A DNA stretch of 45,606 nt from Klebsiella michiganensis (GTDB taxonomy: Bacteria; Pseudomonadota; Gammaproteobacteria; Enterobacterales; Enterobacteriaceae): positions 1-45,606 of the forward strand of contig NZ_PRDB01000003.1 in assembly GCF_002925905.1 (NCBI RefSeq), written 5' to 3'. The first letter of the stretch is position 1, and every line of letters starts with the position of its first letter. The position numbers and the translations under genes are program-made. Below the pieces are notes generated by a model. It was given only the letters and a program-made list of their open reading frames with translations, did not search any database and was not told the DNA's origin. Below, in pieces: positions 16,915-25,421 of this stretch.

Positions 16915-17232
16915 GAGAGTTACCTCGTGTTTTGTATAAGGATTCGACACCCATATCAAAACCGGTCACTCTCAACCTTTCAAGGCCATGTGTCAGATCA
17001 AGTCACGACTAATACACATAATCTAAAAAACGATAAGATTCTGTTAAATTACATGTTGAAAAAATGGAAAGCTATTTCAATAACAAAAATAAATTAACTC
17101 CTTAAACCTGCGTTGAAAGAATAGTTCTTTATTTGGTTGTGGCCTTCCATAGTATGATAATTATAACAAGTTTCGTATTTCTCTCATTTTCATCCTAAAC
17201 CAATTTATCTATTCTGTAATATGGGGAAATGA
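16915..17232. other. 318-bp AT-rich gap with no recognised gene
   Basis: Just left of the T6SS-associated membrane gene. The first part may contain the outer end of the IS481 fragment (upstream of its ATG). The remainder is AT-rich, with a GGGGA ribosome-binding site at about 17223 for the ATG at 17233. A 71-codon + strand frame here (16882-17097) has no signal and is not called. Confidence 0.5.
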
Positions 17233-17929
17233 ATGTCATATTCACTTAAACATTTGCCTGAATGCTACCCCAGACCTAAACCTCTGAAATTTTTTCGTTG
17301 GCTTATTGCTCTGGTTGTCATGCTTTCGTTCAGTTTTATATTAATGCGTATATTTGGGCGTTATATTGAAAACCTGTACTTTTGGACGTTTGCTTTAGGT
17401 GTACCAATTGCTTTATGGAGTGTTTTGTTCGCTTCTTGTCTCCTTCTGTGGGCATTGCAGGATAGCAAAGCAAATGCTTTCGACAAACAGCGAGAACAGT
17501 GGATCCTTAGAGAAACCCGTAAGGCACGGCGTGCACTGCAGGTGCTGAATGCAACATTTATTACCGGCCACTCATCAGTTGCTCAGAAAGAGGCAGCTAT
17601 TGCTATGCAAAATAACGATAGCATTATTGTTTCACAGGTCGACCGGGATGGTAATGAAAGCTCCAGAATGAGCCAAATTTCTTCTAGTCCGCAGGACTCG
17701 CTAAAATTCGTGATAACGAATATTTTTTCGCAGTTGATTGCTGGTATTCCTTTTGCACAAATCCCTGACAAAGTACCACTGGTAGTATTTTTTGATGTAA
17801 CAACATCGCTGCCTCTGGAGAGTATTCGCCATTACTGGGACGAGGCCTGGCAAAAAAATAATATTACTCTTCCTGTTGAATACGGTGAAGGGAGTGGACT
17901 CAGCTTAATTGACCGCTGGCTGAATATAC

Positions 17930-17938
17930 GTATTAAAG
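17930..17938. repeat. IS903 target-site duplication, left copy
   Basis: GTATTAAAG immediately before the left inverted repeat; identical to 18996-19004. A perfect 9-bp duplication is what IS903 makes and indicates simple insertion without later rearrangement. Confidence 0.97.
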
Positions 17939-18995
17939 GGCTTTGTTGAATAAATCGAACTTTTGCTGAGTTGAAGGATCAGATCACGCATCTTCCCGAC
18001 AACGCAGACCGTTCCGTGGCAAAGCAAAAGTTCAAAATCACCAACTGGCCCACCTACAATAAAGCCCTCATCAACCGTGGCTCCATAACTTTCTGGCTGG
18101 ATGATGAAGCTATTCAGGCCTGGTATGAGTCGGCAACGCCTTCATCACGGGGAAGACCTCAGCGCTATTCTGATCTCGCCATCACCACCGTTCTGGTCAT
18201 TAAACGCGTGTTCAGGTTGACCCTGCGGGCTGCACAGGGTTTTATTGATTCCATTTTTACACTGATGAATGTTCCGTTGCGCTGCCCGGATTACACCAGT
18301 GTCAGCAAGCGCGCAAAGTCGGTTAATGTCAGTTTCAAAACGTTCACCCGGGGTGAAATCGCGCATCTGGTGATTGATTCCACCGGGCTGAAGGTCTTTG
18401 GTGAAGGCGAATGGAAAGTCAAAAAACACGGCAAAGAACGCCGTCGTATATGGCGAAAGTTGCATCTGGCAGTTGACAGCAACACACATGAAATCATCTG
18501 TGCAGACCTGTCGCTGAACAATGTGACGGACTCAGAAGCCTTCCCGGGTCTTATCCGGCAGACTCACAGAAAAATCAGGGCAGCATCGGCAGACGGCGCT
18601 TACGACACCCGGCTCTGTCATGATGAACTGCGGCGTAAGAAAATCAGCGCGCTTATCCCACCCCGAAAAGGCGCGGGTTACTGGCCCGGTGAATATGCAG
18701 ACCGTAACCGTGCAGTGGCTAATCAGCGAATGACCGGGAGTAATGCGCGGTGGAAATGGACAACAGATTACAACCGTCGCTCGATAGCGGAAACGGCGAT
18801 GTACCGGGTAAAACAGCTGTTCGGGGGTTCACTGACGCTGCGTGACTACGATGGTCAGGTTGCGGAGGCTATGGCCCTGGTACGAGCGCTGAACAAAATG
18901 ACGAAAGCAGGTATGCCTGAAAGCGTGCGTATTGCCTGAAAACACAACCCGCTACGGGGGAGACTTACCCGAAATCTGATTTATTCAACAAAGCC
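17939..18995 (+). mobile_element. IS903 (IS5 family), complete, 1057 bp
   Basis: Bounded by perfect 18-bp inverted repeats: GGCTTTGTTGAATAAATC at 17939-17956 and GATTTATTCAACAAAGCC at 18978-18995. Length 1057 bp equals the known IS903 length. It is flanked by the 9-bp direct repeat GTATTAAAG and carries one intact transposase. Because both ends and the duplication are perfect, insertion is probably recent. It disrupts the T6SS-associated gene upstream of tssM and, with its orientation the same as the operon, may be polar or may supply transcription outward. Confidence 0.97.
18016..18939 (+). CDS. IS903 transposase
   Basis: GTG 18016 gives 307 residues, the IS903 length; a TTG at 17971 would add 15 residues. 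The protein begins MAKQKFKITNWPTYNKALIN and contains VIDSTGLKVFGEGEWK (first catalytic Asp), SADGAYDT (second Asp) and the C-terminal Y-R-E block NRRSIAETAMYRVKQLFG with the catalytic Glu. These are the DDE residues of IS5-family cut-and-paste transposases. No stop or frameshift, so it should be active. Confidence 0.95.
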   Translation: MAKQKFKITNWPTYNKALINRGSITFWLDDEAIQAWYESATPSSRGRPQRYSDLAITTVLVIKRVFRLTLRAAQGFIDSIFTLMNVPLRCPDYTSVSKRAKSVNVSFKTFTRGEIAHLVIDSTGLKVFGEGEWKVKKHGKERRRIWRKLHLAVDSNTHEIICADLSLNNVTDSEAFPGLIRQTHRKIRAASADGAYDTRLCHDELRRKKISALIPPRKGAGYWPGEYADRNRAVANQRMTGSNARWKWTTDYNRRSIAETAMYRVKQLFGGSLTLRDYDGQVAEAMALVRALNKMTKAGMPESVRIA

Positions 18996-19004
18996 GTATT
19001 AAAG
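18996..19004. repeat. IS903 target-site duplication, right copy
   Basis: GTATTAAAG immediately after the right inverted repeat; identical to 17930-17938. Confidence 0.97.
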
Positions 19005-19503
19005 ATAAAGCAATGTTATTGATCGTGGGGCTCCAGTTTAATCCTGCCGTTTCTGACAACACAGCTGAGGCCGGTGTAGCGCTGCTGCTGGGTAATCGCC
19101 TGACGCAGGATATACTCGAACCTCTCGCGTTGCTGCATCGGCCAGATGCTTCCCCTCCAGGTGAACTGAGCGAGGGAATGAACATGGCCGCCTGGAACGT
19201 CCCGCTCAAAGAAAATATCGTGAAAAATTTATGGCTTGCCGGGCTGACGGGTGGGCAGCATGCAGAAGTGATCGCGTGCCAGAATGCACATCCTGCGCAG
19301 TCTGTAGCGGACGACTCCGTCATTTCACTCGACAGGTCTATGGGACATGCCGGAGCGGCAGCCCCCTGGCTGGCCATCGCGGCCGCCACTGAAATCACCC
19401 GACAGACACAGTCCCCACAGATGATTATCTGCGGTGATACGACACAGAATGTGCTGTGGAGCACGCTCATTACCCCGATTGCTTCCCGACAGGAGATGGA
19501 TCC

Positions 19504-22491
19504 GTGAAGCTACCTTTTGCTTTTGCACCGAAGACTACGGAAGGCCGCTATCTTGCTGTCGCATTGATTTTCTTTTTGTTGTTAGCCGTTATGACGTTCA
19601 TGGTCTGGAAGCATCCGGATATTGCCGGGATTCAGGACGGTAGTCAGCAGCAAACTTACTGGGTTATCGCTGGCGGATGTATTTCAGGATGCACACTTAT
19701 CATGCTGGTTGTGCACCTGTGGGCTGCTCTCAGTGCCGGTAAAAAGGAGTTTAATGCGCTTGTCGCCAATACCAGTGGTGATGATGAGAAAAAGAAACGG
19801 GAAAATGATAACGCCCCTGTTCACCCTGCGGTGGCCATGTGTGACAGGATTCGGGTGCATCTCCGCTCCCGCACTGGTCTTTACTGGCGTCGGAAAACCC
19901 GCCTGTTGCTGATTACGGGCGATGAAGCCGCAATCGAACAGCTGGTTCCCGGCCTGCAACAGCAGCAGTGGCTCGAAGGCAACCGCACCGTGCTGATTTA
20001 CGGCGGTAGCCTGGCATCGGAGCCTGACCGCGAAAAATACACCGCATTACGCAAACTGCGCCGCGGACGCCCGCTGGACGGGATTGTCCGTGTCATACCC
20101 CCGTCACTTAACCTGACCCCGCAAATCAGCGACAGCGATTTACGCGGGCTGGAAAAAATCAGCGAACTGCTGCGTTATTCCGCCCCGGTCTGGCTGTGGC
20201 AGCTGTGCGACAGCAACTGGTCGCAGGGTACGCGTCCTGAGCAGGCTGTAGGGGCAAGCTTTCCCCTGCGCGCAAAAGAAGACGATATTATCCGCCAGTT
20301 GGAGCGGATGCTGCCGGCCCTGCATACTCTGCGTAATGATGCCGGGCGTCTGCAGCATAATGCTCAGGAGGGCGCCCCCTGGTATCAGCGCTTCGGCCTG
20401 GACCATAACCAGCAGTTGCTCGACGCGATGCTCCCCTGGTACGGCGTGGCCAACAACCGCCTGATACGCGACCCGGCAAATGAGGCGCTTAAGCAAAAGC
20501 TCAGCGCGCTGGCAAATTCTGCACCCAACAGCGACCAGCGGGCGCAGCTGGCGAAACCGGGCTACGACCAGTTGAAAGCCTGGCTGATGATGGCCCGGCC
20601 GGATAAAGCCGACGGCGCATTCTACGCACAGACCATGAAAACCGTGCAGCCGACGCGGACAGGTATCTCAACCGGTCTGTGGCAGAGCCTGGCGCCGGAT
20701 TTGTGGGCTTTTTACATTTCCGAACTGCCTGCGCAGCCAAAGTGGGTAATCACGCCGGATGCGCAGCTGATCAGCCAGAGCCGCCAGGTCCTGCTGCAGC
20801 AGATAGGACGGCGCAACGCGGAAAGCACGCTGTATAAGAACATGCTCAAATCCGTGCGTCGTAACTTTGCCGATGTGTCTCTGGAGGACATGACTGGCGG
20901 TACCGATGCGCGGCGACTGTTTACCACCGAGGAGGTGGTGCCGGGCATGTTTACCCGCCAGGCCTGGGAGGGGGGGATTCAGCAGGCCATCGAAAAGGCG
21001 GCGAACTCCCGCCGGGATGAAATCGACTGGGTGCTCAGCGACAGCCGAAAAGCCGTCTCCTCAGACCTGTCGCCGGAAGCCCTGAAAGCGCGTCTGACAC
21101 AACGTTACTTCACTGACTTTGCCGGCAGCTGGCTGAGCTTCCTCAACAGCCTGCAGCTTAATCCGGCGAACAATATTGCAGACGTTACCGACCAGCTGAC
21201 GCTGATGAGTGACGTCCGCCAGTCGCCGCTGATTGCCCTGATGAATACGCTCGCCTGGCAGGGACAGGCCGGCCAGCAAAGCGAAGGTCTTTCGGACTCC
21301 ATCATCAAATCGGCCAAAGACCTCGTAGGCAGAAAGGACAAACCGATGATTGACCAGTCTGCCTCAGGCCCGCAGGGGCCGCTGGATGAAACCTTTGGCC
21401 CGCTGCTTCAACTGCTGGGCAAAAACAAAGGCAGCAACGTGATGTCGGCGGATAACACGCTGAGCCTGCAGACGTACCTGACCCGTATCACCCGCGTGCG
21501 GCTGCGCCTGCAACAGGTGGCCAGCGCTTCTGACCCGCAGGCGATGATGCAGACCCTGGCGCAGACCGTGTTCCAGGGCAAAAGCGTGGACCTTACCGAC
21601 ACCTGGCAGTACGGTAGCCTGATTTCGGCAAGCCTTGGCGAGGAGTGGAGCGGATTTGGCAGCACAATGTTTGTGCAGCCGCTGACCCAGGCCTGGGAGA
21701 CCGTGCTTCAGCCGTCGGCAGCCAGCCTGAATGATAAATGGAGCCGCTCGGTTGTCGCGAACTGGCAAACTGCCTTTGACGGTCGTTTCCCGTTTGCCGC
21801 CAGCAAAAGTGATGCCTCCCTGCCGATGCTGGCGGAGTTTGTGCGCAAGGACAGCGGGCGCATTGAGCGCTTCCTGACGACGGAGCTCAGCGGTGTGCTG
21901 CACAAGGAGGGCAGCCAGTGGGTGCCGGATAAGGTCAACAGCCAGGGGCTGAGCTTCAACCCGGCCTTCCTGCGGGCCATTAATCAGCTGAGCCAGCTGT
22001 CGGACATTCTGTTTACCGATGGCAATCAGAGCATTACCTTTGAGCTGCAGGCGCGTCCTGTGCCGCAGGTGGTGGAAACGCAGCTGACCATTGATGGGCA
22101 AAAGCTGCACTACTTTAACCAGATGGCTGACTGGCAGTCCATTCGCTGGCCTGGCGACACTTACAAACCAGGAACCATGCTGACATGGACCACCGTCAAT
22201 GCCGGTGCGCGTCTGTTTGGTGATTACAGCGGGACCTGGGGCTTTATTCGCTGGCTTGACCTGGGTAAGCGTCAGCAGCTTGACCGCAGCCAGTGGATGA
22301 TGAGTTTCACCGCACCGGATGGCCGCACCCTGCAGTGGGTGCTGCGCTCACAGCTCGGCAGCGGGCCGCTGGCGTTACTGGCGCTGCGCGGCTTCACGTT
22401 GCCGGATCAGATATTCAGCGTCGACAGCGCGGCTACGGCTCAGGCGCTGATGACCAAAACGGAAGACAGTGATATCGACGGAACTGAATGA
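19504..22491 (+). CDS. tssM: T6SS inner-membrane protein TssM (IcmF family)
   Basis: I start at GTG 19504, which overlaps the preceding stop (GTGA), giving 995 residues; an ATG 16 codons upstream would lie inside the previous gene. Two N-terminal membrane helices (about residues 14-33 and 54-78) are followed by a cytoplasmic part and a large periplasmic IcmF/DotU-binding and C-terminal beta domain (WSGFGSTMFVQPLTQAWE, then SQWMMSFTAPDGRTLQW to the end). The cytoplasmic region reads LLLITGDEAAIEQL where many TssM have a GxxGxGK P-loop; no Walker A is visible and the protein is shorter than the common 1100-1200 residues. TssM spans the envelope with TssL and TssJ. The stop overlaps the tssA remnant start as ATGA. 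Confidence 0.93.
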   Translation: MKLPFAFAPKTTEGRYLAVALIFFLLLAVMTFMVWKHPDIAGIQDGSQQQTYWVIAGGCISGCTLIMLVVHLWAALSAGKKEFNALVANTSGDDEKKKRENDNAPVHPAVAMCDRIRVHLRSRTGLYWRRKTRLLLITGDEAAIEQLVPGLQQQQWLEGNRTVLIYGGSLASEPDREKYTALRKLRRGRPLDGIVRVIPPSLNLTPQISDSDLRGLEKISELLRYSAPVWLWQLCDSNWSQGTRPEQAVGASFPLRAKEDDIIRQLERMLPALHTLRNDAGRLQHNAQEGAPWYQRFGLDHNQQLLDAMLPWYGVANNRLIRDPANEALKQKLSALANSAPNSDQRAQLAKPGYDQLKAWLMMARPDKADGAFYAQTMKTVQPTRTGISTGLWQSLAPDLWAFYISELPAQPKWVITPDAQLISQSRQVLLQQIGRRNAESTLYKNMLKSVRRNFADVSLEDMTGGTDARRLFTTEEVVPGMFTRQAWEGGIQQAIEKAANSRRDEIDWVLSDSRKAVSSDLSPEALKARLTQRYFTDFAGSWLSFLNSLQLNPANNIADVTDQLTLMSDVRQSPLIALMNTLAWQGQAGQQSEGLSDSIIKSAKDLVGRKDKPMIDQSASGPQGPLDETFGPLLQLLGKNKGSNVMSADNTLSLQTYLTRITRVRLRLQQVASASDPQAMMQTLAQTVFQGKSVDLTDTWQYGSLISASLGEEWSGFGSTMFVQPLTQAWETVLQPSAASLNDKWSRSVVANWQTAFDGRFPFAASKSDASLPMLAEFVRKDSGRIERFLTTELSGVLHKEGSQWVPDKVNSQGLSFNPAFLRAINQLSQLSDILFTDGNQSITFELQARPVPQVVETQLTIDGQKLHYFNQMADWQSIRWPGDTYKPGTMLTWTTVNAGARLFGDYSGTWGFIRWLDLGKRQQLDRSQWMMSFTAPDGRTLQWVLRSQLGSGPLALLALRGFTLPDQIFSVDSAATAQALMTKTEDSDIDGTE

Positions 22492-23213
22492 TGGACACTC
22501 TGCAGGATCTGCTGTCAGGCGAATGAAAATCTGCTGCGACAGCAGGCGCAGGCACGCACGGAAAGCTGGCAGCCCTGGCTTGACCTGCAGTGGTACACTT
22601 TTCAGTCCTTGGCGAGGTCGGGCCAGGAGGTGCTGTCCGGCATCATCACTGCAGACCTGAAAGGGTTGCTGCGCCGCCTTACCGGACTTGAAACCCTGGC
22701 CTTTAATAACGGGACGCCGTTTGCCGATGAGGTCACGCTGAACGGGATAAATCAAAGTGTGCTGGACGAGATGTCCGGCAGGCGGGAAGAGCCGGCTAGT
22801 GCTGTCAGTGAGACGGACAACGATATTGTGGCCCTTGTGCCGGAAGCGCAGGAGAAAACGGACACTGACGGCCTGGATGCCACATTTCACTGGCTGCAGA
22901 CCCGGCCGGACACCGATTCTACAACAGATAAATGGTTGCTGCGTCTGCTGATGGCTCGCGTGGCCAAGTAGAAGGCAAAAATGAACTGGCCCTGCATTTG
23001 CTGGGCGCGCTGGATAGCGCTGCATAGACAATCACCCTGACGCAGTGGACACCGGTACTGTTATTTGAGGTCAAATCGCGTCGCCTCAGACTGCTGCGCA
23101 TGAAAGCCACCCGCAGTGAAACCGATAAGTCACGGTTTCAGCCTGAAATGGGCTAGCTTCTGGCTGGTCTGATTGCGCTCGATCCGGCAAGCAGTGCGGT
23201 GCTTTGTGGGTAA
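22488..23213 (+). pseudogene. tssA: Degraded tssA (ImpA/VasJ-type)
   Basis: ATG 22488 overlaps the tssM stop but ends after 12 codons. Recognisable TssA-type C-terminal sequence continues in other frames: first ANENLLRQQAQARTESWQPW and on through SGQEVLSGIITADLKGLLRR to a TAG at 22969-22971, then a shifted frame EGKNELALHLLGALDSAA, stop, TITLTQWTPVLLFEVKSRRL, stop at about 23156, and LLAGLIALDPASSAVL to TAA 23211-23213. That is at least two frameshifts and two internal stops, and most of the N-terminal ImpA domain is missing. Intact TssA organises baseplate assembly and sheath polymerisation. Confidence 0.85.
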
Positions 23214-23244
23214 TCGGGACTGAATTCAGCTAAAAGGAAAATGT

Positions 23245-24519
23245 ATGCCAGCAAAAGGCTTTTATCTGGTGCAGGGCGACAAAACCACCTGCGGCGGGAG
23301 AATAACTACCGGGGCAGAGGATCACACGCTGTTTGGTAAACCGGTTGCCCGGGAACAGGACAGCGTAACCTGCGGTCATCATCCCGGGATTTACAGGATA
23401 GCCGGTGGCATCGACAATGATACCATACACGGCAGGCGAATGGCCGGAACACTCGACAGCTACAGTACCTGTCCGTGTAAGGCAAAGTTCATTCCATCGA
23501 TGATGAATGATACGTATGAGAAGAGCAGTGGTGCTTCCGTTGCAGAATCAGCAGCAGGCTTTACGGCCGCCCCGACTCAGATTTCTCCTGAGCTGCCTGG
23601 TTATCTGACCGGTGAACAAAAGCAGGCAGGATTTGTATCCGATTATCCAGTTTTACGAAATACTCATAATTTCCCCGATGGTAATTTGAGGGTAATGTTG
23701 AATGCCAATAACCACAACGTCATGCTACTTACGCTTGGGGAGGTTTTTGAGTATTTGACATCTATGGGATTCTATAAATCAGGGTGGTCCTTCGTTTCCC
23801 AAAGCAAACCCGGTGAATTTGTTGTTAACTACGGTACAAGTATAAAAGACGCATACTCCACTTCGAAGGTATTATATCAGCTAGGTAACCTTGGCATAAC
23901 TGCAACAGTATATGTTAACCACAAGGGAACAGAGTTAATAAAAATAAGTGGTTATGCAGGGGTCCGGAAAATATTAAATGCACCTGTGTTTGCCGCAAAA
24001 AATCCACAGATCATCAAGTATGGAATAGGAAGTTACGGACTAAATAACGCTATAAAAGATGGTTTTCTTTTCGGTCTGATTTATGTATCTGTGGCTGATT
24101 CCGTTGGCTTTATCTTAAATGATGAGACTACATTAGCGAAATTCATAGGGAAGTGGGCTGTTGATGTGCTTAAAGTCGGTATTTCTTCAGCGATAACCTG
24201 GGGGGCTGGTGCTTACGCTGTAGGGGTATTCTCAACAATTGCCGCCCCATTAGTTGTTGTGCTGGTTGCTGGTGCATTATCCGCATGGGCACTCAATAAA
24301 TTAGATGATGAGTTTAAAATTACAGACAAAGTCGTTTCTCTCATTGAATCGGCGCAGCAGGAGTTTGTTGAGAAAGCAAAAGAAATGGAGAAAGGCTTGT
24401 GGGATTTGGGCGCAATGTATGTTGATGGTATGCTTTCCCGTGGGAAAGAGGTTGTTGAATATGAGGTGAAAAAATACTTAAGACAAACATTAGACAGTTT
24501 TGAAAAGGAGTGGTTTTAA
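23245..24519 (+). CDS. PAAR-domain T6SS effector with hydrophobic, probably pore-forming C-terminus
   Basis: A 424-residue protein, preceded by AAAGGAAA. Residues 1-85 are a PAAR tip domain (MPAKGFYLVQGDKTTCGGRI, SVTCGHHPGIYRIAGG, STCPCKAKFIP), which sharpens the VgrG spike. After a linker the C-terminal half is AT-rich with strongly hydrophobic, Gly/Ala-rich segments at about 270-290 and 312-350 (GAGAYAVGVFSTIAAPLVVV), then an amphipathic helical tail (EFVEKAKEMEKGLWDLG). This resembles membrane-inserting, channel-forming toxins rather than an enzyme; no catalytic motif is seen. The genes behind it encode small membrane proteins, the usual immunity type for pore formers. Toxic mode is inference. 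Confidence 0.8.
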   Translation: MPAKGFYLVQGDKTTCGGRITTGAEDHTLFGKPVAREQDSVTCGHHPGIYRIAGGIDNDTIHGRRMAGTLDSYSTCPCKAKFIPSMMNDTYEKSSGASVAESAAGFTAAPTQISPELPGYLTGEQKQAGFVSDYPVLRNTHNFPDGNLRVMLNANNHNVMLLTLGEVFEYLTSMGFYKSGWSFVSQSKPGEFVVNYGTSIKDAYSTSKVLYQLGNLGITATVYVNHKGTELIKISGYAGVRKILNAPVFAAKNPQIIKYGIGSYGLNNAIKDGFLFGLIYVSVADSVGFILNDETTLAKFIGKWAVDVLKVGISSAITWGAGAYAVGVFSTIAAPLVVVLVAGALSAWALNKLDDEFKITDKVVSLIESAQQEFVEKAKEMEKGLWDLGAMYVDGMLSRGKEVVEYEVKKYLRQTLDSFEKEWF

Positions 24520-24952
24520 TGGGGGCTTTTTCATTTAAACGTAGAATTGGAATGTTTTTGGGGATGCTGTGTCTTTATGTACCCTTGATCTTAGGGGGGG
24601 GGTATTTTCCTTTAATACGCTTAAAGAATATTTAACATTTCCATCTGAATTATCATTCTCATCTTTTTTTGTTTATGGGTTTTCTGCTGTATTTATCTTG
24701 TCCCCTGTCGCATTTTTTTCATTATGGCCTATTTTTCTAGGGCGCAGAGTTTCGATTCAGATACAAAAATATGTAACTAAGTACATGATTGTATTGTTCA
24801 TTGTTACGGTCGTCATTCAGATTGGATTTAAGGTTTATTTCTCAAATAAACTTGAAGATAAAGGATACGTTGCCTGTCCAGACATCCCTAAAGGTTGGAT
24901 GCCTGGCATGGCAACAAGATATGTAAAAGATCCCCGGAATTGCCGTCAGTAA
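24519..24952 (+). pseudogene. Small membrane protein, candidate immunity, frameshifted at a G9 tract
   Basis: ATG 24519 overlaps the PAAR-effector stop (TAATG) and begins MGAFSFKRRIGMFLGMLCLY with a first membrane helix. The frame meets nine G at 24594-24602 and, as read, terminates soon after (stop near 24633). With 7 or 10 G it would continue as VFSFNTLKEYLTFP to TAA at 24952, giving about 144 residues with three membrane helices (roughly 10-30, 50-75, 90-110) and a C-terminal PRNCRQ. A shorter product from GTG 24569 would lack the first helix. Membrane location fits immunity to a pore-forming toxin. The run of G may be a slippage (phase-variation) site or a sequencing error. Confidence 0.65.
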
Positions 24953-25051
24953 TATCAAAATATTACCCGAAAAGCCGACTGGACATCGAGTGTGAGATAA
25001 TGCAATTTATTGAAAATATAGTGACGATCTTATATCTCAGGTGATGGGGCT

Positions 25052-25313
25052 ATGAGTCCAAAACGCAGATTTATTGGGAATCTTATTATTTAGTGTGCTT
25101 TTTTGTGCGCCCGTAGCTTTATTTTTACTGGTAAGTACAGCAGTTCTTTCCCTTTCATTTATAGATATCAAATACACGTATGAACCTGTGTTAACTGGAA
25201 CACGCCTGGATTATCTGGTTGACGAAACCTATTCCATGGCTTGGTTGTTCTTTTGTACGTCGAATATTGCATTTTTTGTTATTTATATCGTATTTTTTCT
25301 GGTTTTTAAGTGA
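25052..25313 (+). pseudogene. Second small membrane protein after the PAAR effector, apparently frameshifted
   Basis: ATG 25052, with GATGGGG just upstream, reads MSPKRRFIGNLII and stops. A frame one base away continues as FSVLFCAPVALFLLVSTAVL and FFCTSNIAFFVIYIVFFLVF, two clear membrane helices, ending TAA 25311-25313. Skipping one T in the ATTATTTAG stretch joins them into about 86 residues. The only start for the distal frame alone is TTG 25074 without a ribosome-binding site. The basic N-terminus (KRR) resembles that of the preceding gene. Either a real one-base mutation or an assembly error; probable accessory immunity gene. Confidence 0.5.
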
Positions 25314-25421
25314 TTAAGTAAAAAATGTTAGTCGGTACTATCTCATTTCATTAAGTTGTAAGCTGTCATGGCTTCGCTTTATTCCTGAACACAGTAAGAC
25401 ACTCAATTATATTGGTTATCT

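Larger units (their letters stand above)
17233..19507 (+). pseudogene. T6SS-associated membrane protein gene split by IS903
   Basis: Removing 17939-18995 and one copy of the 9-bp duplication restores one frame of 402 residues (codon GAT rebuilt across the junction, then AAA GCA ATG TTA). The N-terminus has two membrane helices (about residues 22-42 and 50-75). A mid part reads VVFFDVTTSLPLESIRHYW, and the C-terminal half has SMGHAGAAAPWLAIAAATEI, reminiscent of thiolase/ketosynthase C-terminal folds. The stop overlaps the tssM GTG start. Genes like this precede tssM in related T6SS loci; no function is established to my knowledge. As read, translation from 17233 ends after 238 residues inside the IS end; a distal frame from ATG 19013 could still be translated. 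Confidence 0.8.
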
